A stretch of DNA of 64,000 nucleotides from Lachnospiraceae bacterium UBA7050 (GTDB lineage Bacteria > Bacillota > Clostridia > Lachnospirales > Lachnospiraceae), in contig DLAJ01000044.1 in NCBI GenBank assembly GCA_002493905.1, positions 21,464 to 85,463 of the forward strand, given 5' to 3'. Positions 56,265 to 64,000 of the stretch are shown here, in pieces. The notes under the pieces are model-generated. The model ran no database searches, had not been told where the DNA came from, and was given only the letters and a program-made list of their open reading frames with translations. A program made the translations under genes and the position numbers. The stretch's first letter is position 1; every line of letters starts with the position of its first letter.

Positions 56265-56867
56265 ATGGCGGCAGACAGGGAAGAATGGGTTGTGGAAGGA
56301 TACCGTTTTGCAAGCGCAGAGGATGCAGATCTTGCGCGGCTGGAACTGGAAAAGATCAGAGCGCTTGAGAGCCGGATGGATTATCAGAACCCGGAGATGG
56401 TCTTAAGCGTCTATAACCGGGCGATCATGAACCGTACATTTCAGACACCGGTTGGCTGCCAGTATCTGTTAAAGCTGAGAGGCTATATACTGGAGACCGG
56501 GGCAGCCCATGAAGGGGAAATTCGTCCGATTCCTTTTTCCGTGCAGCTTTCGGGAAAGGCGGCGCAAAGAAACACAAGCCGGCAGCACCCCGCAGAGAAA
56601 AGTGAAAATGAACACACGGTTCCGGCATGGTCGTTTGGCATATCTGTTGCCATGAATGTCATACTTGTGCTGCTGGTCATGGGTATGTTTATGATCACGC
56701 TTTACAGTGATAATCCGAATATCCTCAACTATAAAACACAGATTGTAAATGAATATGCGTCGTGGGAACAGGAACTTAGAGCCAGAGAGCGCGAGGTGAG
56801 CGGACGGGAGCGTGAACTTGGCATTACGCCGGAATATCCGAACCGTGCGCACGAAACGGACGAGTAA
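56265..56867 (+). CDS. Single-pass membrane protein of unknown function
   Basis: I do not recognise a named family. The 200 residues have an N-terminal cytoplasmic part with conserved-looking segments (EGYRFASAEDADLARLELEK, RNRTFQTPVG-like MNRTFQTPVGCQYLLKLRGY). One membrane helix (AMNVILVLLVMGMFMITLYS) follows, then an Arg/Glu-rich coiled-coil tail (EQELRAREREVSGREREL). Similar proteins occur in Lachnospiraceae, from memory. It lies between the VanZ gene and a response regulator. A promoter is not evident. Function unknown. Confidence 0.75.
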   Translation: MAADREEWVVEGYRFASAEDADLARLELEKIRALESRMDYQNPEMVLSVYNRAIMNRTFQTPVGCQYLLKLRGYILETGAAHEGEIRPIPFSVQLSGKAAQRNTSRQHPAEKSENEHTVPAWSFGISVAMNVILVLLVMGMFMITLYSDNPNILNYKTQIVNEYASWEQELRAREREVSGRERELGITPEYPNRAHETDE

Positions 56868-56981
56868 TGACTGCCATGGCAGACTGTGAAGAACAGGAAG
56901 CATCAGTTCAGCCTTCGGCTTCACTGTTACGAACGGGAAACAGGTCCGTGACGGAAGCGCAGGCGGAAGCGGAGGAGACAG

Positions 56982-57662
56982 ATGGAGCGGTTAAAGATTC
57001 TGGTAGTAGATGATGAAAGTCGTATGCGCAAGCTTGTCAGAGATTTTCTGACCCGAAGCGGTTATGAGGTATTGGAAGCGGAGGATGGTGCTCAGGCACT
57101 TGAGCTTTTTTTTGAACATCAGGATATTGTGCTTGTGATTCTGGATGTCATGATGCCCAAAATGGACGGGTGGCAGGTATGCAGGGAAATCCGTTCCTAT
57201 TCAAAGGTTCCGATTATCATGCTGACGGCAAAGAGCGATGAGCGTGATGAGCTGCAGGGGTTTTCGCTCGGGGTGGATGAGTATATCACGAAGCCGTTCA
57301 GCCCTAAAATTTTGGTCGCGCGGGTGGAGGCCATTCTCCGCAGGAGCGGTTCACTCAAAGAAGAGACTGTGAAGGAAGCAGGAGGAATTGTGATTGATCA
57401 GACCGCGCATGTTGTAAAGGTGGATGGAAAGCAGATTGATCTAAGCTATAAAGAGTTTGAATTGATGAGCTATTTTATGGAAAATCAGGGAATCGCTTTA
57501 TCCAGAGAGAAAATACTGAATCATGTATGGAACTATGATTATTTCGGGGATGCGCGGACGATTGATACCCACGTAAAAAAGCTGCGCAGCAAAATCGGGG
57601 AAAAAGGCGCTTATATTAAGACGATCTGGGGCGTCGGATATAAATTTTCGGTGGAAGAATAA
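56982..57662 (+). CDS. OmpR-family response regulator
   Basis: This is a two-component regulator. The 226 residues have a receiver (ILVVDDESRM, phospho-Asp55 in LVILDVMMPKMDG, IMLTAKSDE and TKPF) and a winged-helix OmpR/PhoB output domain (IDLSYKEFELMSYFMENQGI, HVWNYDYFGDARTIDTHVKK, ...IKTIWGVGYKF). No kinase gene is adjacent; a sensor kinase lacking its own regulator lies at 60759 and might be the partner. Direct repeats with 11-base phasing lie right after the stop (57669-57708). Confidence 0.92.
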   Translation: MERLKILVVDDESRMRKLVRDFLTRSGYEVLEAEDGAQALELFFEHQDIVLVILDVMMPKMDGWQVCREIRSYSKVPIIMLTAKSDERDELQGFSLGVDEYITKPFSPKILVARVEAILRRSGSLKEETVKEAGGIVIDQTAHVVKVDGKQIDLSYKEFELMSYFMENQGIALSREKILNHVWNYDYFGDARTIDTHVKKLRSKIGEKGAYIKTIWGVGYKFSVEE

Positions 57663-57668
57663 ATTGTA

Positions 57669-57724
57669 TTTTAATCTGATTTTAATGTTTTCCACATTTC
57701 GGTTTAATTCCGATTGTGTATGCT
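57669..57724 (+). promoter_or_regulatory. Phased direct repeats and possible -10 upstream of the DUF4342-like gene
   Basis: TTTTAAT occurs at 57669-57675 and 57680-57686 (11 bases apart), with GTTTAAT at 57702-57708 (22 further). A TATGCT at 57719-57724 could be the -10. The 11-base phasing resembles binding sites of OmpR/PhoB-type regulators. Two hairpins (57733-57752 and 57757-57788) follow in the leader. Confidence 0.5.
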
Positions 57725-57840
57725 GATATCAGATCACAGGAAAACCTGTGATGCAGTCAGAAAAAACCGGCGGTTAAATTTTTTCTGATACAAAATACGA
57801 GGCAGAGATTCGGAAAATCGAAAAAGGGAGGAGAACCGAT

Positions 57841-58386
57841 ATGGAAAACTACGAAAAGGTAGAAAAATTAAGAGAGCGTGCAAACGTGAGCTATGAGGAA
57901 GCGAAGGAGGCGCTCGAGAACAACAATTGGGATATTCTTGATGCAATGATTGCACTGGAGAAGAGCGGAAAGACGGCGGGACCGGAAAAGACGAGCTATT
58001 CCACGCAGGGCATGCCGAAATACGAAGGCGTGGTGGATGACGATGCGGAAGCGGATGGCGCGCATGATTTTGGCGATACCATAAGACGTTTCGGACGTTG
58101 GTGCGTACGGATGATTAAAAAGGGATGCACCAATTACTTCTATATTACGAAGGATGGAAAAGAAATATTGGCGGTTCCGGTGCTTGCCCTGATTCTGGTA
58201 TTTATCATTGCATTCTGGCTTGTGCTGATTCTGCTGATCGTCGGATTGTTTTTTGATCTGCGTTATCATTTCCGCGGACCGAATATGAAAGCGGTGGACT
58301 TAAATAAAGCGATGGACAGCGCAGCAGAGACGGCAAGACAGATGAAAGAAGAATTTCGAAGTTCAGAGGACAGGAAATCGGAATAA
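57841..58386 (+). CDS. UBA-like/DUF4342-type membrane protein
   Basis: The 181 residues start with a UBA-like helical bundle of the type also seen in NAC and EF-Ts (YEKVEKLRERANVSYEEAKE, ALENNNWDILDAMIALEK). A linker and a DUF4342-like segment follow (GTNYFYITKDGKEILAVPVL-like CTNYFYITKDGKEILAVPVL). Then come a hydrophobic helix (LALILVFIIAFWLVLILLIV) and a charged tail. It lies between two response regulators and may be a regulated or regulating partner; this is inference from place. It has a preceding 178-base leader with repeats and hairpins. Confidence 0.8.
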   Translation: MENYEKVEKLRERANVSYEEAKEALENNNWDILDAMIALEKSGKTAGPEKTSYSTQGMPKYEGVVDDDAEADGAHDFGDTIRRFGRWCVRMIKKGCTNYFYITKDGKEILAVPVLALILVFIIAFWLVLILLIVGLFFDLRYHFRGPNMKAVDLNKAMDSAAETARQMKEEFRSSEDRKSE

Positions 58387-58402
58387 TAGCAGCAAAGGAT
58401 AG

Positions 58403-58440
58403 AAACAAAAGGCTTCCGCGCCGGCGGAAGTCTTTTGTTT
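58403..58440 (+). terminator. Terminator after the UBA-like gene
   Basis: AAACAAAAG-G-CTTCCGC (58403-58419) pairs with GCGGAAG-T-CTTTTGTTT (58424-58440), one of the longest stems in the window. The 3' arm supplies the T run. It separates this gene from the next regulator. Confidence 0.9.
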
Positions 58441-58528
58441 CGGAAAGTGCGTTTGTGTTTGGGAAGAAAGGTGCTTTACAGATTTTTGTGTATGGAAGTG
58501 ACAGAGCGGTAAAAGACGCGGAGGTTTT

Positions 58529-59227
58529 ATGGGACAATCTATTTTGATCGTTGAGGATGAAGAAAAAATAGCGAGATTTATTGAATTGGAGCTTTTGCAT
58601 GAAGGGTATGAGGTCGAAAAAAGTCAGGATGGACGGGACGGCTTAAGCAAGGCGCAGAGCGGGCGGTTTGACCTGATGATCCTTGATGTGATGCTGCCCG
58701 GTCTAAATGGATTTGAGGTGCTAAGGAGACTGCGGAAGGATTCCGGTCTGCCGGTTATTATGCTGACCGCAAGGGATGCGGTGATGGATAAGGTCGCGGG
58801 ACTGGATGGAGGCGCAGATGACTATATGACAAAGCCGTTTGCCATCGAAGAGCTGCTTGCCAGAATCCGTCTGGCACTCAAAAAGGGAAGCGGGCCGGAC
58901 GGCGCCGGGAAGGGAACTGTGCTGGAATGCGGCGCATTAACGCTTGATACGCTCAAATACGAAGCGCGCTATGACGGGAAGCTTGTGGAGCTGACCCATC
59001 GCGAATTTGAACTGCTGCGTGTTCTTTTGGAAAATAAAAATATTGTTGTTTCGAGGGATACGCTGCTGCAGAAGGTATGCGGTTACGATTATCTGGGTGA
59101 AACAAATGTAATTGACGTTTATGTGCGCTATGTACGGGCGAAGCTGGATGATGTTTATCAGGTTAAAATGATCCAGACCGTGCGGGGTGTCGGCTATGTG
59201 ATCAGGGACGGCGAACGGGATATTTGA
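58529..59227 (+). CDS. OmpR-family response regulator (pair with the next kinase)
   Basis: The 232 residues have a receiver (ILIVEDEEKIARFIE, phospho-Asp53 in LMILDVMLPGLNG, MLTARDAVMDKVAG, MTKPF) and an OmpR/PhoB winged helix (VELTHREFELLRVLLENKNI, GYDYLGETNVIDVYVRYVRA-K, MIQTVRGVGYVIRDGE). This is an ArlR/CssR-like plan. The kinase gene starts within 40 bases, so they are almost certainly a pair. ATG 58529 has GCGGAGG upstream. Confidence 0.93.
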   Translation: MGQSILIVEDEEKIARFIELELLHEGYEVEKSQDGRDGLSKAQSGRFDLMILDVMLPGLNGFEVLRRLRKDSGLPVIMLTARDAVMDKVAGLDGGADDYMTKPFAIEELLARIRLALKKGSGPDGAGKGTVLECGALTLDTLKYEARYDGKLVELTHREFELLRVLLENKNIVVSRDTLLQKVCGYDYLGETNVIDVYVRYVRAKLDDVYQVKMIQTVRGVGYVIRDGERDI

Positions 59228-59264
59228 AACTATGCGTAAAAAGCCGCGCAGAAATGAGGGAGTG

Positions 59265-60593
59265 ATGAAAGAAAATCAGAAAGAGCAGCAGAATGAAACG
59301 GTCCGCGTGGGCTCTATTGCGCGCAGGATTAATTGGAATACGGCGATTTCGCTGTTTGGCACGTTCCTTTCCATTGACGTGATGTTATGCGTAATATTGG
59401 GTGCGGCGGCGCTGTACTGCCTGGATGTGCAGTATTTAGGTGATTTCCATATAGAACTGCCAAGAAAATTCCTGCATACAAAACCGATCAGGGAACTTGT
59501 ACTGCAGTGCGGGGAGCCGGGTACGCAGGAATTTTACACAGTGCTGATTGGCCCATGGCTTAGTGCATTGCGTTATGCGGCGGCGGCGCTCGGCATTGTG
59601 GAGCTGCTTATGATCGTTCATCAATTGTTATGGGGGACGCGGAAAATCCGTTATTATCTGCGCCCGATCAGACAGATGGCGGAACGCACAAGACAGCTCA
59701 GTGAGTTTGCCATGGATGAAAGCCACTATCAGAATTTAGAGGAGGCAATCTCTGATCTGCATATTGAGCGCTCGGATGCGCGCCTGACGGGTTCCCATAA
59801 GGAACTGCAGGGTATCGAACGGGCGGTTAATGATCTGCTGGAGAGAATGCGCCAATCGTACAGACAACAGACTCAGTTTGTATCTGACGCTTCCCATGAA
59901 CTGCGGACGCCGATTGCGGTCATTCAGGGCTATGTGAACATGCTGGACCGGTGGGGAAAAGAGGACGAGGCAATTCTGGAGGAAGCGATTGAAGCGATCA
60001 AAAATGAATCGGAACATATGCAGCATCTTGTGGAGCAGCTCCTGTTTCTGGCGCGCGGCGACAGCAACCGCCAGAAAATGGAGAAAAAAGAAATGTCACT
60101 CAACAGTGTGCTGCACGAAGTCTATGAGGAATCCCTTATGATTGATGAACACCATCGTTATTGTTATGAGGAAAGCGGGGAAGCGGTCATCTATGGGGAT
60201 CATGATATGATCAAACAGTCGGCGCGCATTTTAGTGGATAATGCGGCAAAATATACCAAGGAGGGGGAAGAGATCATACTCCGCGCGGGAACAATGGAGA
60301 ATGGGAAGGTGTTTTATAGTATTCAGGATTATGGGATTGGCATGTCGGAGCCCGATATTGAGCATGCGTTTGACCGGTTTTATCGTGCGGACGCTGTGCG
60401 GAACAGTAAGACGGGCGGAACCGGTCTGGGGCTGTCCATTGCGAAATGGATTGTTGAGCAGCACGGCGGATATTATGATGTTGTCAGCAGGCAGGAACTG
60501 GGAACACGTTTTACGGTCATTTTTCCGGCGGCGGTGGACAGTGATGCAGATCCGTGCGCATCCGTCGGCAGCTCAAAGGAAGCGATGATTTAA
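59265..60593 (+). CDS. Sensor histidine kinase (pair of the 58529 regulator)
   Basis: The 442 residues have two membrane helices (FLSIDVMLCVILGAAALYCL and LRYAAAALGIVELLMIVHQL) around an extracellular loop of about 60 residues. A HAMP-like linker follows, then the HisKA dimer domain with phospho-His211 in SDASHELRTPIAVIQGYV. The ATPase domain has ILVDNAAKYTKEGE, DYGIGM and GTGLGLSIAKWIVEQHGG. The extracellular loop is small, so it may sense the membrane or a small signal. ATG 59265 has GAGGGAG upstream; ATG 59232 adds 11 residues. A hairpin overlaps the stop. Confidence 0.92.
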   Translation: MKENQKEQQNETVRVGSIARRINWNTAISLFGTFLSIDVMLCVILGAAALYCLDVQYLGDFHIELPRKFLHTKPIRELVLQCGEPGTQEFYTVLIGPWLSALRYAAAALGIVELLMIVHQLLWGTRKIRYYLRPIRQMAERTRQLSEFAMDESHYQNLEEAISDLHIERSDARLTGSHKELQGIERAVNDLLERMRQSYRQQTQFVSDASHELRTPIAVIQGYVNMLDRWGKEDEAILEEAIEAIKNESEHMQHLVEQLLFLARGDSNRQKMEKKEMSLNSVLHEVYEESLMIDEHHRYCYEESGEAVIYGDHDMIKQSARILVDNAAKYTKEGEEIILRAGTMENGKVFYSIQDYGIGMSEPDIEHAFDRFYRADAVRNSKTGGTGLGLSIAKWIVEQHGGYYDVVSRQELGTRFTVIFPAAVDSDADPCASVGSSKEAMI

Positions 60594-60607
60594 TCAGCGC
60601 TTCCTTT
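60575..60607 (+). terminator. Hairpin across the kinase stop codon
   Basis: AAAGGAAGCG (60575-60584) pairs perfectly with CGCTTCCTTT (60598-60607) around a 13-base loop containing the stop codon. A short T run ends the arm. It probably ends the regulator-kinase transcript. Confidence 0.65.
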
Positions 60608-60694
60608 GAAATCCGGACTTAAAATTTCTTCGGATATAGTTTGTGGTGACGGCGTTCTTTGAAACGGATGTTTGTGTATTTTCTGTGAAGATCA

Positions 60695-60723
60695 TTGCGG
60701 CGTGCGGGGTTCATTGATAGAAT
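60695..60723 (+). promoter_or_regulatory. Possible promoter of the second kinase gene
   Basis: TTGCGG (60695-60700), a 17-base spacer and TAGAAT (60718-60723) lie 36 bases before ATG 60759. The -35 is weak. Confidence 0.38.
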
Positions 60724-60758
60724 AATAAAAATAGCGGAATCAGATAAAGAGGGATGGC

Positions 60759-62261
60759 ATGAGCAGAAACAAAGAATGTAAGCCCGGTGTCCGGGGCTCG
60801 ATTAAAAAACAATTTGCTTTGATTTTTATGCTTGTTCTGGCGGGTACAATTCTGCTTTGCTTTTTGATTAATCATATCTGCCTGCAGAAATTTTATATCC
60901 ATAATAAGAAAAAGGTATTGTTCCGTACGTACCGTACAATATCGGAGAATGTCAGGAACGGGGACTTGTTGAGCGACGAGTTTATTCTTCAATTGGAGGA
61001 ACTGATCGGACGCTATAACCTGGATATTCTTGTCATGAATGAAAATGCGGCGCCGTTGCTGCATACGACAAGCGATGCCCAACTGTTAAAAGTACAGTTT
61101 TTTGAACTTGCGCTGGGGCTTTACGGCGGTACCGTTTTAGAAAAAGAGGATGAGGAGCTTTATCAGATCGAGCGGATAACAGAACGGGCATCCGGCATGG
61201 ATTACATTGTCATGTGGGGCTTTTTTGAGCAGAAGGAAATGTTTCTGATACGGACGCCCATTATCGGCATTAACGATAGTGTGCAGATTGCGAATCAGTT
61301 TCTCGTCTACAGTGGTCTGGCGGGCGTACTGCTCGGCGGGGTAATCATCTGGATTGTCACGCGCAAGGTGACGGCGCCGATCCGTGAGCTGTCCGAAATT
61401 TCCGAGAGGATGAGCCGGCTGGATTTTGATGCGCGTTATACGGGAAAAGAACATAACGAGATCGGGAAACTCGGTATGAACATCAATCAGATGTCGGATG
61501 CGCTGGAACAGACCATATCGGAATTAAAAACTGCGAACAACGAACTGCGCAGGGACATTGCGGCGAAAGAAGAATCAGAGGCGCGCCGGAAAGAATTTTT
61601 GTCCAATGTTTCCCATGAGCTCAAAACGCCGATTGCTCTCATCCAGGGGTATGCGGAGGGGCTGCAGGAGGGGATTGACGAGGATGCCGAAGGGCGGGCA
61701 TTTTACTGCGGCGTAATCATTGATGAAGCAAATAAAATGAACCGCATGGTCAAACAGCTCATGACGCTTGACCAGTTAGAGTCCGGGCAGAATGTGACGA
61801 CCGTTGAACGTTTTGATATTGTTGCGCTTGTCAACAATTATGTTCAGTCTGCGGATATTCTGGTGCGTCAATATGAGGCCGCTGTGTCCGTAGAGCGCCG
61901 TGGAGCACTCTATGTATGGGGAGACGAATTCAAGGTTGAGGAAGTTGTAATGAATTATTTTACGAATGCGTTGAACCATCTGGATCACAACAAAGAGATT
62001 GAAATTCGATTTGTAGAAGACGAGGAAAAAAATCTGGTTCGGGTAACTGTATTTAATACCGGACTTCCGATTCCGGAGGAAAGCATTCCGCATTTGTGGG
62101 AAAAGTTTTATAAAGTGGATAAGGCGCGGACACGCGAATATGGGGGAAGCGGCGTCGGACTTTCCATTGTCCGGGCCGTTATGAACGCTATGCATCAGAA
62201 CTATGGCGTCAATAACTATGATAACGGCGTGGAATTTTGGTTTGAACTGGAGCGCGCATAG
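60759..62261 (+). CDS. Sensor histidine kinase without an adjacent regulator
   Basis: The 500 residues have a first membrane helix (FALIFMLVLAGTILLCFLIN), an extracellular sensor domain of about 140 residues, a second helix (LAGVLLGGVIIWIVTRKV) and a HAMP domain (VTAPIRELSEISERMSRLDF). HisKA has phospho-His286 in FLSNVSHELKTPIALIQGYA. The ATPase has YFTNALNHLD, FNTGLPIPEE and YGGSGVGLSIVRAVMNAMHQ. It has the common WalK/CssS-like plan. The nearest regulator not yet paired is at 56982. It follows its own weak promoter, so it may act with that regulator. Confidence 0.92.
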   Translation: MSRNKECKPGVRGSIKKQFALIFMLVLAGTILLCFLINHICLQKFYIHNKKKVLFRTYRTISENVRNGDLLSDEFILQLEELIGRYNLDILVMNENAAPLLHTTSDAQLLKVQFFELALGLYGGTVLEKEDEELYQIERITERASGMDYIVMWGFFEQKEMFLIRTPIIGINDSVQIANQFLVYSGLAGVLLGGVIIWIVTRKVTAPIRELSEISERMSRLDFDARYTGKEHNEIGKLGMNINQMSDALEQTISELKTANNELRRDIAAKEESEARRKEFLSNVSHELKTPIALIQGYAEGLQEGIDEDAEGRAFYCGVIIDEANKMNRMVKQLMTLDQLESGQNVTTVERFDIVALVNNYVQSADILVRQYEAAVSVERRGALYVWGDEFKVEEVVMNYFTNALNHLDHNKEIEIRFVEDEEKNLVRVTVFNTGLPIPEESIPHLWEKFYKVDKARTREYGGSGVGLSIVRAVMNAMHQNYGVNNYDNGVEFWFELERA

Positions 62262-62291
62262 AGCAGCGCAGGGTATTTTTCATTCTCCCTG

Positions 62292-62320
62292 TTGTTTCAG
62301 ATTATTTTTTGTGCTATGAT
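62292..62320 (+). promoter_or_regulatory. Likely promoter of the lipoprotein gene
   Basis: TTGTTT (62292-62297), a 17-base spacer and TATGAT (62315-62320) lie in the 220-base gap. The leader would be about 155 bases and contains a GGAC/GTCC hairpin and CATGAAA/TTTCATG (62432-62449). Confidence 0.65.
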
Positions 62321-62481
62321 AAAAACGGCTTACGAAAACATAGGACAAATGCGTCCAAAAGAGAATAGGTTGATCAAGAAGCGTAACGTTTAAGGGACGG
62401 GAACCGTGCCTCATTAGGAGCATGGGAAAAGCATGAAATCGTTTTCATGAAACCAATGCCTGCGTGAAAGGGATGGATGAT

Positions 62482-63750
62482 ATGAGGAAGAGTCAGAGGC
62501 CTGGATTTCATTATAAAAAGTGGTGTGTGATGACAGTGGTCTGTATGATAACTGCGGTGTTATGCGGCTGCGGGGGAAAATATCCCAAACTGTCGGATGA
62601 GCAGGAAGAAGCGGTCGTAAAATACGCGGCGGCGCTTTTATATGAGAACGATCAGAACAGGGCTTCACGTCTGATGACTGAGGAGGAAATGATATTGGCG
62701 ATGCAGCGGCGTGCGGCGCATGCCTATGTGGCGCCGACTCCTGTGCCGGAACCGGAGGATGGGAACGATAAAGAGCATTCGGATGGGCAGGGGACGGCGA
62801 ATCCGTCCGATCATGAGCCGGTTGTGGAGACACGTACGCTTGCGGAATTTTTTGGATTTTCGGGTATTGATATTTCCTACCAGGGATATTTTCTAACGAG
62901 ATCTTATCCGGAGGAAAGCGACGATGAGCTGTATTTTGCAATGGATGCGCTGGAAGGCAATGAATTGCTGCTTTTGCAGTACACGATTACCAATCTGCGT
63001 ACGGAGACAGCACAGGTTGATATACTGGATTTGAAACCGCGCTTCAGGCTGTTTATCAATGACGGCGGACAGATCAATGCAATGTCAACACTTCTTTTAG
63101 ATGATATGAAAACGACAAATTGTACGTTACAGCCCGGAGAAAGCTGTAATGTAGTGGTTGTGTTTGAGGTGACGGAGGAGGAAGCGGCCTCCATTCAGGA
63201 ACTCCGGCTGACCGTGAAAACGGAGGAAGACTCGTGGACGACGGAGCTTTTACAGTCGGGAGAGGCAGTATCCTATAACGGGGAGCAGAGTTCTCAGGAG
63301 GCGGGAGCTCTTGAATCAGGAATGCCGGTACTGCATTACGAGCTTCCAGAGGAATTTATTGAGCAGGGTGACGGCATGTATTATGCGCCTGATTATCCGG
63401 AAGATGGTGCTAATATCGTCGTTGTATCGTCTGAATATGATCCCGAGACATTTCAACTAACGCGGGAGTCTTACTGTGAGGCGATGGTGGATACTTTTAC
63501 ACAGATATCGGGCTATGAGACTGTGGTGGATTGCAGCGAGTTTACAGAGTCGGAAATGAACGGATACAGGACGCGCCTGATTAGAATGACATGGAGCGTG
63601 CAGGATATGGAGCTTGAGCAGATTCAGTTTGCGGTAGAAACCGGTCAGAATAAGACAACGGTGATTACTTATTCGCAGTCGTTGGGCGGTCCTTGGACAG
63701 ATGCATTTAACGCAAGTATTGATTCCATACGCATTGAGAATGAGGGATAA
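62482..63750 (+). CDS. Lipoprotein of unknown function with an immunoglobulin-like domain
   Basis: The 422 residues have a lipoprotein signal (VMTVVCMITAVLCGCGGKYP, lipobox VLCGC). A helical segment with YAAALLYENDQNRASRLM follows, then a Pro/Glu/Asp linker. A beta-rich domain of DUF4352/DUF5067 kind (about 140-265) has LLLQYTITNLRTETAQVDIL and TLQPGESCNVVVVFEV. The C-terminal domain has VHYELPEEF-like VLHYELPEEFIEQGDGMYYA and TVITYSQSLGGPWTDAFNAS. ATG 62482 has GAAAGGGA upstream. It is probably anchored outside the membrane. Function unknown. Confidence 0.78.
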   Translation: MRKSQRPGFHYKKWCVMTVVCMITAVLCGCGGKYPKLSDEQEEAVVKYAAALLYENDQNRASRLMTEEEMILAMQRRAAHAYVAPTPVPEPEDGNDKEHSDGQGTANPSDHEPVVETRTLAEFFGFSGIDISYQGYFLTRSYPEESDDELYFAMDALEGNELLLLQYTITNLRTETAQVDILDLKPRFRLFINDGGQINAMSTLLLDDMKTTNCTLQPGESCNVVVVFEVTEEEAASIQELRLTVKTEEDSWTTELLQSGEAVSYNGEQSSQEAGALESGMPVLHYELPEEFIEQGDGMYYAPDYPEDGANIVVVSSEYDPETFQLTRESYCEAMVDTFTQISGYETVVDCSEFTESEMNGYRTRLIRMTWSVQDMELEQIQFAVETGQNKTTVITYSQSLGGPWTDAFNASIDSIRIENEG

Positions 63751-63801
63751 GCAGGCGCTGAGTGTTTTCCTATAAAAATGAATGTTCAGAAAATGAATTA
63801 G

Positions 63802-63836
63802 AAAGGGGCTGTTCACCGTGGGCGGGCAGTCTCTTT
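63802..63836 (+). terminator. Terminator after the lipoprotein gene
   Basis: AAAGGGGCTG (63802-63811) pairs with CAGTCTCTTT (63827-63836), with two G-U pairs and a 15-base loop. It ends in TTT. Confidence 0.72.
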
Positions 63837-63893
63837 TGCATCGCTGATGGAGCTTTTCAAACGATGAAACCGGATCATGATACAAAAATATCG

Positions 63894-63992
63894 AGGAATC
63901 AAATCGGCGGTAAAAAGAAAAAATAGAAAAAGAAAAAATGGAAAAAAACCAGAAAAAAAATAGTCTAAAAAAATAGAAAAAACATGTTGACA
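63894..63992 (+). promoter_or_regulatory. A-rich tract and -35 element at the window edge
   Basis: An A-rich stretch with repeated GAAAAA/TAGAAAAA motifs (about 63916-63984) ends directly before a perfect TTGACA (63987-63992). It has the look of an UP element plus -35. The -10 would lie outside the window. The target gene is unknown. Confidence 0.6.
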
Positions 63993-64000
63993 AGCAGGGA

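Noticed and set aside
62321..62481. Possible riboswitch in the lipoprotein leader
   Set aside because: Small hairpins are present, but no known riboswitch core is recognisable by eye.

Overview
The window is one long, almost gap-free run of genes, all on the + strand. It suggests a motile, Gram-positive-type Clostridia genome, most likely Lachnospiraceae. The reasons are: a Bacillus/Clostridium-order flagellar super-operon with FliY, CheC and CheD; YlmC/YmxH, DUF5688, DUF3737, DUF6115 and FapA-type proteins; lipoproteins with Firmicutes lipoboxes; strong Shine-Dalgarno sites with frequent GTG/TTG starts; and moderate GC. I found no tRNA, rRNA, CRISPR array, insertion sequence or phage gene. 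No gene-free stretch is longer than 300 bases.

1-30763, flagellum and chemotaxis super-operon: fliF (3' part), fliG, fliH, fliI, fliJ, ylxF/motE-like, fliK, flgD, a TIGR02530-type flagellar operon gene, flgE, flbD/swrD, motA, motB, fliL, fliM, fliY, cheY, fliO, fliP, fliQ, fliR, flhB, flhA, flhF, flhG, a PilZ gene, cheB, cheA, cheW, cheC, cheD, a small membrane protein gene and fliA (sigma D). A 12-bp-stem terminator closes it. The genes build the MS ring and switch, the export gate, the hook and the stator, and supply the CheA-CheY relay with CheC, FliY and CheD. cheR, receptor genes and flagellin are not in the window. Three gaps inside the operon (ylxF-fliK, flgE-flbD, flhB-flhA) hold terminator-like hairpins, so transcript levels probably step down along it.

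30764-36310, post-sigma group: a FapA-family protein, a small soluble protein, a membrane-anchored Ala-rich/repeat protein with a DUF6115 end, a Pro-Thr-repeat protein with a MltG/YceG-like end, a YlmC/YmxH PRC-barrel protein and nrdR. nrdR has its own near-consensus promoter and a terminator.

36311-45000, signalling and transport: a membrane HD-GYP phosphodiesterase carrying a C-terminal receiver domain, a stand-alone LarC2 domain, and a five-gene peptide/nickel-type ABC transporter.

44668-49934, housekeeping: yqeG, aroE, aroK, aroQ and efp, then a DUF5688 gene and a DUF3737 beta-helix gene.

49935-54930, a complete branched-chain amino-acid-type ABC importer (livKHMGF) with a textbook sigma A promoter, a 5' mRNA stem-loop and a livK-livH attenuator hairpin.

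54931-64000, a cytidylate-kinase-like protein, a VanZ-like protein, a membrane protein of unknown function, two OmpR-type regulators and two sensor kinases around a UBA-like/DUF4342 membrane protein, and a lipoprotein. At the right edge an A-rich tract followed by TTGACA looks like the start of a strong promoter for something outside the window.

All calls come from reading the sequence and family knowledge. No database search was run.
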